This document shows positions 9,086 to 17,153 of a stretch of DNA of 64,000 bases, piece after piece. Made by a program: the position numbers and the translations under genes. Numbering within the stretch: position 1 is the stretch's first letter; the number at the start of each line of letters is the position of its first letter. Source of the DNA: an uncultured Carboxylicivirga sp. (GTDB taxonomy: Bacteria; Bacteroidota; Bacteroidia; Bacteroidales; Marinilabiliaceae); assembly GCF_963668385.1 (NCBI RefSeq), contig NZ_OY764327.1, positions 186,001 to 250,000 on the forward strand. Direction: 5' to 3'. Below the pieces are notes generated by a model. That model was not told the DNA's origin and searched no databases. It saw only the letters and a list, made by a program, of their open reading frames with translations.

Positions 9086-9387
9086 AATTCAAAAAATTTA
9101 ATTATATATTGCGGTCACCTCTCCGGCCTCTTCTTCCGCTCTGGTCTGCTAAAACAAGATGGGTTGATGACCAGCCGGTGAGGGTTTTCCAACTATATTT
9201 GCTTCTTAAAATAACATATTGTTAATTCTCCGGCAAGCTTTCACATTTTTTGTTAGTTACTAGCATTCGCAACCGTTGCACGCGTTAATACTTGCTTGTT
9301 TGGATCTAATCCTTACCAGCTGTAACATTCAGTAGTTCAAATATGTTAATTTGAAATTGTTTTAAATTAGAACTCTCGTAAAATGTT
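9086..9387. other. Intergenic stretch with nothing recognised
   Basis: About 300 bp between the uncharacterised gene and the C5/G5 repeat array. It presumably holds the promoter of the minus-strand gene, but no TAnnTTTG box stands out. No open frame of useful length is seen. Confidence 0.4.
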
Positions 9388-10091
9388 CCCCCATCGCCCT
9401 ATGGGCACTTCCCCAAGGGGAAGAGTATGCACGGGTAGGATGCTCCCCTCGGGGAGCTGACCGCAGGACTGAGGGGGTGTTTTCTCACGCGGATTGAATA
9501 CATGAGAAGAATAAAAAGTAATATGATTCGAAAATTAATACCCCCATCGCCCTAACGGGCACTTCCCCAGGGGGAAGAGTATGCACGGATAAAATGCTCC
9601 CTTTGGGGAGCTGTCCGCAGGACTGAGGGGGTGTTTCTCTCGTGGATTGAATACATGAGAATAATAAAGGGAATTTGATTAGCAGTTTAATTCCCCCATC
9701 GCCCTAACGGGCACTTCCCCAAGGGGGAAGAGTATGCACGGATAAAATGCTCCCCTCGGGGAGCTGTCCGCAGGACTGAGGGGGTGATTCTCACGTTGAT
9801 TGAATAAAAGAGAAGAATAAAAAGGAATTTGATTTGCAAGTTAATACCCCCATCGCCCTAACGGGCACTTCCCCAAGGGGGAAGAGTATGCACGGGTAAA
9901 ATGCTCCCCTCGGGGAGCTGTCCGCAGGACTGAGGGGGCCTTTTCTCACGTGGATTGAATACATGAGAATAATAAAAAGGAATCTGATTCGAAAGTTAAT
10001 ACCCCCATCGCCCTAACGGGCACTTCCCCAGGGGGAAGAGTATGCACGGATAAAATGCTCCCCTCGGGGAGCTGTCCGCAGGACTGAGGGG
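9388..10091. repeat. Five-copy array of a 90-bp C5...G5 hairpin repeat
   Basis: Five near-identical units lie at 9388-9477, 9541-9631, 9693-9784, 9847-9938 and 10002-10091, starting every 152-155 bp. Each starts CCCCCATCGCCC and ends GGACTGAGGGGG (one G fewer in the last). Each contains the internal hairpins CTTCCCC-AAGGGGGAAG and GCTCCCC-TCGGGGAGC, so a unit can fold into a branched structure closed by the C5/G5 arms. The ~62-bp spacers are also related (TTGAATACATGAGAA...AATAAAAAGGAAT), so the real period is unit plus spacer. It is more GC-rich than the surroundings. It resembles dispersed palindromic elements seen between genes in other Bacteroidota; here it is tandem. Confidence 0.85.
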
Positions 10092-10201
10092 TATTTCTCT
10101 CGCGGATTGAACCCGGGGTTAAAAATAAGCAAGGCACTGCCGCACTTAGTGCTGTTCTTTATTATCAAATAGTGTTGCGGCAGGAAATAAAAAGCCATTC
10201 A

Positions 10202-10283
10202 ACCCTCTTCAGGGTCGGGTAACCAATACCTTGAAACCACGGGTTTCACCCGCGGCTATTATTGTTAATGTCCTTCAGACATT
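10202..10283. repeat. Cluster of three REP-like hairpins
   Basis: Three short inverted repeats follow each other: ACCCT/AGGGT at 10202-10215, CCACGGGT/ACCCGCGG at 10237-10255 with one mismatch, and AATGTC/GACATT at 10267-10283. The string 'ACGGGTTTCACCCGCGGCTATTA' in shortened form (hairpin followed by GGCTATTATTGTTAATG) is typical of intergenic REP-like elements in Bacteroidota. No gene is associated. Confidence 0.5.
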
Positions 10284-10350
10284 TTTATAAACTAAATACC
10301 TGAATTGCCAATTAAGAGCCATCACACTAATCATTGAAACCCAAAAGTTA

Positions 10351-10745
10351 ACCTATTGCTGGTACGGTGGGGGTCCAAGAATGGCACGGGCTTTTGGAAA
10401 TAGAGCCCTTATTCGGGGGCGGACTGTGGGTAAACTATTTCGGAAAGGCAGCATTCGTGGTGAATTTTCTTTGCTTCCTTTATTTGTTTGGCAGACAAAG
10501 AAAGGTGGTTTGAAAGTATGTCTCCTTCTCCTGACAGGAGAAGGCCGGAATGAAGTGTTTAATACGAAACGTTGACCTTAAAAAAGGAATCAATGATGTC
10601 TGGTAAACAATTTCCATTTTTAATGTTATGACATTGTTTACATGCAACTCCGCTGGAGTTGTAATGAAGAGGTATATCTTTTAATATGCTATAGATATGC
10701 AACTTCTCTGAAGTTGATAGTATATTCCTATCTGCGGAACCAAAT
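10351..10745. repeat. 395-bp direct repeat, copy 1
   Basis: This copy is nearly identical to 10824-11218, offset by exactly 473 bp, with only about three substitutions noticed. It begins ACCTATTGCTGGTACGGTGG and ends ACCAAAT. It contains two hairpins, CAACTCC-GCT-GGAGTTG and CAACTT-CTCTG-AAGTTG. A 64-codon open frame (10381-10575) is carried in both copies, but its codon use and composition do not look like a protein gene. Confidence 0.85.
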
Positions 10746-10823
10746 GAACTAAGGCCTGTTAATTCCGTCCCATTCATTAATAAAATCAATAGTAAACTTA
10801 TTGATGGTTTAAACCAGAATTTT

Positions 10824-11218
10824 ACCTATTGCTGGTACGGTGGGGGTCCAAGAATGGCACGGGCTTTTGGAAATAGAGCCCTTATTCGGGGGCGGACTGT
10901 GGGTAAACTATTTCGGAAAGGCAGCATTCGTGGTGAATTTCCTTTGCTTCCTTTATTTGTTTGGCAGACAAAGAAAGGTGGTTTGAAAGTATGTCTCCTT
11001 CTCCTGACAGGAGAAGGCCGGAATGAAGTGTTTAATACGAAACGTTGACCTTAAAAAAGGAATCAATGATGTCTGGTAAACAATTTCCATTTTTAATGTT
11101 ATGCCATTGTTTACATGCAACTCCGCCGGAGTTGTAATGAAGAGGTATATCTTTTAATATGCTATAGATATGCAACTTCTCTGAAGTTGATAGTATATTC
11201 CTATCTGCGGAACCAAAT
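10824..11218. repeat. 395-bp direct repeat, copy 2
   Basis: This is the second copy of the unit at 10351-10745. The 78 bp between the copies is unique. Sequence after copy 2 (AATACCTGAATTGCC at about 11216-11230) also occurs just before copy 1 (about 10296-10310), hinting that the ancestral unit was longer or was flanked by a further short repeat. No transposase is nearby. Confidence 0.85.
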
Positions 11219-11404
11219 ACCTGAATTGCCTGGTAAGAGGCCAAATTTCATAGGGGCACCACCATTAAAAAACAACAAAAAGCCATACCATGACAATTCT
11301 CACAACCCTTTGTGTCGAAAGATGTTATTTTTATAGCTTATCTTCGCCAATAATTAAAACATCATATAAACTTGCTACTAAGAATAAACCAAAAACATAT
11401 AAAG

Positions 11405-13492
11405 ATGAAGAAGTATACCTTTTTTTTGGGTATTTTAGGTTTACTGTCTGCCTGTACCGGGTCGAAGAAACCTGAAAAGCCAACCTTTACCAACCGCGAT
11501 CTTAAAGTCGAAAGCGAAATTATGACTCCCGAAGTACTATGGTCGTTTGGCCGGGTGGGAAATGTTGCGGTTTCGCCCGATGGTAATACGGTTGTATTTA
11601 CAGTATCGTATACCAAAATAGACGAAAACAGAACCTATACCGATATTTACACCATGCCTGCAAAAGGTGGCGAGTTTAAGCAGTTAACCTCAACCTACGA
11701 TAACGAATTTGAGGTAAGCTGGCGTCCTGACGGACAAAAAATTGCCTACTTATCAGCTAAATCGGGCGATGTACAACTGTGGGAGATGAATCCCGATGGG
11801 TCAAAACCCACAAAAGTAACCAAAATCAAAGGGGGTATCGAAGGATATAAATACTCGCCTAGCATGAATAAGTTACTTTTTACCCAAAGTGTAAAGCTGG
11901 ATAAAACCATTCACGATTTATATCCCGATCTTCCTAAAGCTGATGCCCGTATTGAGGATGATTTGATGTATCGCCACTGGGACCACTGGCACGATTACAA
12001 ATACAGCCACGTATTTTTTATCGATTATGCCAATGGGGCAACAGTTGGTGCTGCCACCGATATTATGGAAGGCGAAAAGTACCACTCTCCGCTTAAACCG
12101 TTTGGAGGGATGGAACAAATCACTTTTACTCCCGATGGAAAAAGTATTGCTTATACCTGTAAAAAACTCGAAGGTAAAGCATCAGCTTTCTCAACCAACA
12201 GTGATATTTACCTGTATTCGATTAAAGATAAATCGACCCAAAATCTTACCGAAGGCATGATGGGTTACGACATTGCTCCTAAATTCTCGCCCGATGGCAA
12301 ACTTATGGCATGGGAAAGCATGGAACGCGATGGTTACGAAGCCGACAAAAACCGTTTGTTTGTAATGGATTTGGCTACCGGAACCAAAACCGATTATAGC
12401 CAAGAAATCGATTTTAATGTACACGGACTTACCTGGGCTAACGATGGCAAAACCATTTGGTTTACTTCGGAAGATAAAGGATCGAACGAAATTTATAAGT
12501 TCAACCTGGCCGATGCTTCCTACACAAAAGTTACCGATGGTATTCACAACTACAACTCTGTTGAGCCAGCCGGCAATAAACTAATTGCCACACGCACATC
12601 AATGCAATATCCAACTGAAATTATTTCGGTTGATCCGGCATCGGGCAAAGGAGAAAACATCTCGAAAGTAAACGAGCCTCTTCTTGCTCAATTAAAAATG
12701 GGCAAGGTTGAAAAACGATGGATCAAAACCACCGACAACAAAGAGATGCTTACCTGGGTTATTTACCCTCCTAACTTCGATCCTAACAAAAAATATCCAA
12801 CCTTATTATATTGTCAGGGAGGCCCTCAAAGCATGGTTAGCCAGTTTTGGAGCTTACGTTGGAACTTTCAAATGATGGCTGCTAACGATTATATTATTGT
12901 AGCGCCTAACCGCCGAGGCTTACCTGGTTTTGGACAGGAATGGAACGAACAAATCAGTGGCGATTACGGTGGTCAGAACATGAAAGATTACCTTACAGCA
13001 ATTGATGAAGTTGCCAAAGAACCTTTTGTTGATAACAACCGCTTAGGTGCTGTTGGTGCCAGCTACGGAGGCTTTTCGATTTACTGGTTGGCCGGACACC
13101 ACAACAAACGCTTTAAAGCTTTTATTGCACACTGTGGTATTTTTAACCTGGAGCAGATGTACAGTATTACCGAGGAGATGTTTTTTGTAAACTGGGATAA
13201 CAAAGGAAGCTATTGGGATACCAAAAATAAAGCAGCTATGAAAAGTTATGCTAACTCACCTCACAAGTTTGTTCAAAACTGGGATACTCCAATTTTGGTG
13301 ATCCATGGAGCTAAAGACTTCCGTATTCCTTACACACAAGGAATGGCAGCCTTTAACACAGCCCGTATGTTAGATATACCAGCACGCTTCTTGTATTTTC
13401 CCGAAGAAAGTCACTGGGTTTTATCTTGTCAGAACGGCATTTTATGGCAACGCGAGTTCTTCCGCTTTTTGGATGAACAGTTAAAAAAATAA
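11405..13492 (+). CDS. S9-family (prolyl oligopeptidase-type) serine peptidase lipoprotein
   Basis: I place the start at ATG 11405, not the TTG 33 bases upstream, because it begins a proper lipoprotein signal (MKKYTFFLGILGLLSAC) with Cys17 as the likely lipidation site. The mature protein of the 695-aa precursor has a TolB/WD-like beta-propeller (about 50-400; repeated SPDG/TPDG/RPDG strand motifs). An alpha/beta-hydrolase domain follows with nucleophile S553 in GASYGG, D638 in HGAKDF and H670 in ESHW. This is a dipeptidyl/acylaminoacyl peptidase layout, likely cleaving oligopeptides at the cell envelope. It stands alone between an intergenic repeat region and its own terminator. Confidence 0.9.
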   Translation: MKKYTFFLGILGLLSACTGSKKPEKPTFTNRDLKVESEIMTPEVLWSFGRVGNVAVSPDGNTVVFTVSYTKIDENRTYTDIYTMPAKGGEFKQLTSTYDNEFEVSWRPDGQKIAYLSAKSGDVQLWEMNPDGSKPTKVTKIKGGIEGYKYSPSMNKLLFTQSVKLDKTIHDLYPDLPKADARIEDDLMYRHWDHWHDYKYSHVFFIDYANGATVGAATDIMEGEKYHSPLKPFGGMEQITFTPDGKSIAYTCKKLEGKASAFSTNSDIYLYSIKDKSTQNLTEGMMGYDIAPKFSPDGKLMAWESMERDGYEADKNRLFVMDLATGTKTDYSQEIDFNVHGLTWANDGKTIWFTSEDKGSNEIYKFNLADASYTKVTDGIHNYNSVEPAGNKLIATRTSMQYPTEIISVDPASGKGENISKVNEPLLAQLKMGKVEKRWIKTTDNKEMLTWVIYPPNFDPNKKYPTLLYCQGGPQSMVSQFWSLRWNFQMMAANDYIIVAPNRRGLPGFGQEWNEQISGDYGGQNMKDYLTAIDEVAKEPFVDNNRLGAVGASYGGFSIYWLAGHHNKRFKAFIAHCGIFNLEQMYSITEEMFFVNWDNKGSYWDTKNKAAMKSYANSPHKFVQNWDTPILVIHGAKDFRIPYTQGMAAFNTARMLDIPARFLYFPEESHWVLSCQNGILWQREFFRFLDEQLKK

Positions 13493-13517
13493 AACGACAC
13501 AATACATTTTTGATAAG

Positions 13518-13547
13518 AAAGCAGAGGCCATCACCTCTGCTTTTTTT
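13518..13547 (+). terminator. Rho-independent terminator after the S9 peptidase
   Basis: A 10-bp stem (13518-13527 with 13534-13543) and a 6-nt loop are followed by a T run. Confidence 0.85.
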
Positions 13548-13664
13548 GTCTTCTCTGCTATCAATTGCTACATCTGCAATACACCACTTTTTTCAACACA
13601 AATATTTTTTGATGTTTAATTGAATAATTTTTTATCTTCAAGAAAAATAATTGGCAAGTATTTA

Positions 13665-13672
13665 TATTTTTG
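13665..13672 (+). promoter_or_regulatory. -7 box ahead of speA
   Basis: TATTTTTG fits TAnnTTTG and lies 67 bp before the speA start. The nearest TTG is only 11 bp upstream, so no proper -33 element is seen. Confidence 0.35.
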
Positions 13673-13738
13673 CCGAACTTTTTTACCAGTGAAATAAAAT
13701 CATTTATTAATGTTGTAGCAATAAATTAGATCTGCAAA

Positions 13739-15148
13739 ATGAAGCAATCGTATTTCGAATTGATCGACCAAACTTACTATTTCCCTCAACCAGGTTTTGA
13801 TATCGAAAACGGGAATTTGTACTTTAATAATGTGTCGCTAAAACACATGATTGACAAGTATGGAACACCTCTTAAAATCTCCTATTTACCGCGAATTGGC
13901 GAACAGGTCAAACGGGTTAAAAATCTTTTTAGTAAGTCCATTAAGGCAAATGGTTATAAAGGAAAATACAATTATTGCTACTGTACAAAAAGTAGTCATT
14001 TCAGTTTTATTATTAAAGAGGTTTTAAAATACGGTGTAAGTTTAGAAACCTCATCGAGTTACGACTTAGACATTATTTTAAAACTTCACGAAGAAGGACT
14101 GATTACCAAAAACATTAAACTGGTTCAGAACGGACATAAAACAGATGGTTATCTTCAAAAGATTGCTCAATTACACAATGCAGGATTCAAAAACCTGATT
14201 GTAGTATTAGACAGTCTTCATGAGTTGGATCGTTTGTTACCTCTAATTGAAACAGGCACCATTCAGGTAGGTATTCGTATGGCCATTGACGAAGAGCCAC
14301 AATCGGCCTATTATACATCACGTATGGGTATACGTCCGGCTGACGTTATGAACTTTTACAAAGAGAAAATTGCCGATAATCCCAAAGTAAAGCTTCGCAT
14401 GCTTCATTACTTTGTAGATAGCGGTATTAAAGATACACTTTACTACTGGGGCTTATTCCAAAAAGGACTAAACCTGTATGTTGAATTAAAGAAACAATGC
14501 GAATCGTTGAGCGCATTCAACATTGGTGGTGGTTTGCCAATTAGAAATAACTTAGGCTTTGAGTACGATTACAATTACATTATTAACGAAATTGTTCGTA
14601 ACATCAAAGACACCTGTACTTCTGAAGGTATTGACGATCCAGATATCTTCACCGAATTTGGACGTTATACGGTTGGCGAATCAGGTGCCATCATTTTTAA
14701 AACACTTGAAGTTAAGCAACAAAACGATGCCGAGCTTTGGTACATCATCGATAATAGTTTGATGACAACCATACCTGATAGCTGGAGTATTTTTGAGAAG
14801 TTTATTCTTCTGCCTATCAACAATTGGGACAAAGAATACTCAAAAGTTAACATTGGTGGAATCACCTGCGATCACTCCGATTATTACAATACCGAGGATT
14901 TAAACCAACAGGTATTCTTACCAAAAATTAAAAATGCCGATGAAGATCCTTTGTATATGGGATTCTTCCATACAGGTGCATACCAGGATTCAATCAGTGG
15001 TTACGGTGGATTAAAACACTGTTTAATTCCGGCACCTAAACATGTGGTGATTGAACGAGACGAAAATGGCTTGCTTCGCGATTATCTGTTCAAAGACGAA
15101 CAAAAAGTAGAAGACATGCTTCGCATATTAGGATTTTTAGATAAGTAA
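13739..15148 (+). CDS. speA: Arginine decarboxylase (PLP fold type III), short Bacteroidota SpeA
   Basis: Converts arginine to agmatine, the first step of one route to polyamines. The 469-aa protein opens with YFELIDQTYYFPQPGF. It carries YCYCTKSSHF, whose Lys is the expected PLP Schiff-base residue. GGGLP (about residues 263-267) fits phosphate binding, and CDHSDYY plus the GFFHTGAYQ region fit the C-terminal barrel that supplies active-site residues. It is shorter than enteric SpeA (~650 aa) but matches the compact form I recall from flavobacteria. No other polyamine gene is adjacent. A terminator overlaps the stop codon, so it is probably monocistronic. Confidence 0.85.
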   Translation: MKQSYFELIDQTYYFPQPGFDIENGNLYFNNVSLKHMIDKYGTPLKISYLPRIGEQVKRVKNLFSKSIKANGYKGKYNYCYCTKSSHFSFIIKEVLKYGVSLETSSSYDLDIILKLHEEGLITKNIKLVQNGHKTDGYLQKIAQLHNAGFKNLIVVLDSLHELDRLLPLIETGTIQVGIRMAIDEEPQSAYYTSRMGIRPADVMNFYKEKIADNPKVKLRMLHYFVDSGIKDTLYYWGLFQKGLNLYVELKKQCESLSAFNIGGGLPIRNNLGFEYDYNYIINEIVRNIKDTCTSEGIDDPDIFTEFGRYTVGESGAIIFKTLEVKQQNDAELWYIIDNSLMTTIPDSWSIFEKFILLPINNWDKEYSKVNIGGITCDHSDYYNTEDLNQQVFLPKIKNADEDPLYMGFFHTGAYQDSISGYGGLKHCLIPAPKHVVIERDENGLLRDYLFKDEQKVEDMLRILGFLDK

Positions 15149-15170
15149 CCCGCTTGGGTTACTTTTTTTT
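15143..15170 (+). terminator. Rho-independent terminator overlapping the speA stop codon
   Basis: A 9-bp stem, AAGTAACCC (15143-15151) with GGGTTACTT (15156-15164), has a 4-nt loop and a run of T. The TAA stop (15146-15148) lies inside the left arm. Confidence 0.85.
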
Positions 15171-15239
15171 GCAATAAAGATGCGATTCCCAACCATAAGA
15201 ACCGCATCTAAGCAACTAAACCTAAACCTATTTATAAAC

Positions 15240-16151
15240 CTATATTTCTTTATACTTTAAAGCCACATTTGGATAATCAGTAATCAAACCATCCACTTTC
15301 CAGCTTAAAAGGCGTTTCATATCTGTTGAATCATTCACGGTCCAGGGTACCACTTTAATTCCTTCTTGTTTCATTAAGCCAATCTCATTCTGGCTCAAAA
15401 GCACAAACCAGGGGCTGTAAACATCAGGTTTGAAACTTAACTTACTAAGATTAGCCTCTGCACTCCCCGATTCAACCAAAGCCGCCAGTTTAAATTCGGG
15501 ATATTGCTGATGCATTTGTTCCAGAATTCTAAAATCAAAACTTTGCACAAGCACCCTATTCAACGGTACATATTGCTTTATAACAGATGTTACTAGTCTG
15601 CAGTATTCTTCTGGTACGGGATGAAAAAGATTGTCTCCGCGAGGATCACTCTTTATTTCAATATTATAACAAATACTATCACCACGGCCTTTCATGTAGT
15701 TTTCGCAATAAGTCAATACATCTTTTAGCAAGGGCTTATGTACCTCCATTTTTTTCTGATCCGGAAAATTAGGATTACCCAAACTACCACAGTCGAACAA
15801 TTGAGTTTCGGCGTAAGTCATATGGTAAATGGCATAACGCATCGAATCTTTTGCTTCAATGGGTTTCCCCACTGAATCGAGACAAATATGATAATTAAAC
15901 CACGGATCGTGCGAAACCAACACCAAGCTATCTTTAGTAATTACCACATCCATTTCTAAGGTATTAACACCTAAATCCATTGCTTTTTTAAAAGCAGGTA
16001 AGGTATTTTCAGGCATTAGTCCGCGAGTACCTCTATGCCCTTCTAAATCGAAGTTATATAAAGATTGCTTTTCTTTTTGATGCCCTGTTTTTGATTTACT
16101 ATTACATGATGCCAACACAAATAGGGCAAGTACAAACGATATAATTTTCAT
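15240..16151 (-). CDS. Glycerophosphodiester phosphodiesterase lipoprotein
   Basis: Hydrolyses glycerophosphodiesters to glycerol-3-phosphate plus an alcohol. The 303-aa protein begins with a lipoprotein signal (VLALFVLASC, Cys16). The GDPD barrel carries HRGTRG...PENTL near residues 39-51, LEMDV (metal Glu/Asp) and SHDPW. A C-terminal SWKVDGLITDYP is the usual closing strand. It overlaps the upstream hydrolase by 4 nt (ATGA at 16151-16148), so the two are translationally coupled. With the TonB-dependent receptor further upstream this looks like an envelope system that imports and breaks down phospholipid-derived or similar esters. That linkage is inferred. Confidence 0.9.
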   Translation of the reverse strand: MKIISFVLALFVLASCNSKSKTGHQKEKQSLYNFDLEGHRGTRGLMPENTLPAFKKAMDLGVNTLEMDVVITKDSLVLVSHDPWFNYHICLDSVGKPIEAKDSMRYAIYHMTYAETQLFDCGSLGNPNFPDQKKMEVHKPLLKDVLTYCENYMKGRGDSICYNIEIKSDPRGDNLFHPVPEEYCRLVTSVIKQYVPLNRVLVQSFDFRILEQMHQQYPEFKLAALVESGSAEANLSKLSFKPDVYSPWFVLLSQNEIGLMKQEGIKVVPWTVNDSTDMKRLLSWKVDGLITDYPNVALKYKEI

Positions 16152-17122
16152 TGTTTAAATATTAGATTTTGATTGATAAACTCTGTTGTACGATTGTATA
16201 CAGCCTGCCAGTCATTCGAGCGAAGGTCACAACCAATAACATGATTACCTGCTAAAGGAAAAGCAAATTGCTGCTTTTTATTCTTAGGCGTCCCCAACGA
16301 ATTAAACATCTCCTTCATTGCTTTAACCGATACGGTATGATCCTGATGTTCTTCGTCTTTATAATAATATCCCAGAAATACCGGACAGGTTACTTGTTTA
16401 AAATAGTTGGGATTCATGTAATCATCAATCATATGAATTAACGAAACATACCCGTTTATGTGATAAGTATCTGACCAAAAGCGGGCCACCTCACCTATCC
16501 TATTGGTATGTTGTGTCCATCCGGCATTCTTCAGCAGAAAAAGAAAAGACCCCAATGCAGAAGTTACCACACGAGCCGATGAATCGTACAAATCGATAAA
16601 AGGTGAATAAAGGATCAAACCTTTAATATCTTTATTTTGCGCAGCCAACATTAAAGCCAGACTACCTCCGGTTGAAGTTCCAACAATTATAACCTCATCG
16701 CCTAACCTGCGGGCAATATCCAAAGCTTCATATGCCGTTTGAACGTAGTTATCTTCAGTAAGTCCTTCAAAGGCATTGATACGACTAATACCATGTTCGC
16801 TTAAACGCGACATATATACATTCGCATTATATTTTTTGGATAATAACGACATAATGGGTTCACCCTCCCGACTGGAAGCTCCAAAACCATGCAAATACAA
16901 AAACACCGTAGAAGTAGTATATCCGGCTCCTTTTTTGCTCCATATTATATGAGCTTCATTAGCTGGTTTCAGACCATCTACCATCTTTTCTGCATGAGTA
17001 ATTGAATCTTCTAATACAAGCAAGTCAGACTTGAAAAACGGTTGGTGCTGAGCATTGAGTTGCTTTGAAACAAGTATCAAAACAACCCCAATGATCAAAC
17101 ATCTTTTGTTATTTGCTTTCAT
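16148..17122 (-). CDS. Secreted alpha/beta hydrolase (esterase/lipase-like)
   Basis: The 324-aa protein has an N-terminal hydrophobic signal (about residues 8-24, ending LNAQ) suggesting export to the periplasm. The oxyanion region LYLHGFG lies near residues 75-81. The nucleophile is S150 in GTSTGG and the likely catalytic His is in AGNHVIG close to the C-terminus. A long cap region between ~185 and 260 may set substrate choice. It lies 31 bp after the TonB-dependent receptor and overlaps the glycerophosphodiesterase by 4 nt, so all three form one likely operon. Annotation as esterase, lysophospholipase or lipase is equally possible. Confidence 0.8.
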   Translation of the reverse strand: MKANNKRCLIIGVVLILVSKQLNAQHQPFFKSDLLVLEDSITHAEKMVDGLKPANEAHIIWSKKGAGYTTSTVFLYLHGFGASSREGEPIMSLLSKKYNANVYMSRLSEHGISRINAFEGLTEDNYVQTAYEALDIARRLGDEVIIVGTSTGGSLALMLAAQNKDIKGLILYSPFIDLYDSSARVVTSALGSFLFLLKNAGWTQHTNRIGEVARFWSDTYHINGYVSLIHMIDDYMNPNYFKQVTCPVFLGYYYKDEEHQDHTVSVKAMKEMFNSLGTPKNKKQQFAFPLAGNHVIGCDLRSNDWQAVYNRTTEFINQNLIFKQ

Positions 17123-17153
17123 TTATCAGCAATCAGATCTTAGTATTAGATGA

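Noticed and set aside
9388-10091. CRISPR-like regular spacing of repeats
   Set aside because: Units are 90 bp with ~62-bp spacers that are themselves related, and there is no leader or cas gene; this is a tandem array, not CRISPR.
10381-11048. Two identical 64-codon ORFs (10381-10575 and 10854-11048) starting MARAFGNRALIRGRT
   Set aside because: They exist only because the 395-bp repeat is duplicated. Composition (very basic, then low complexity) and lack of start signals do not support a protein; the unit looks like a non-coding repeat.
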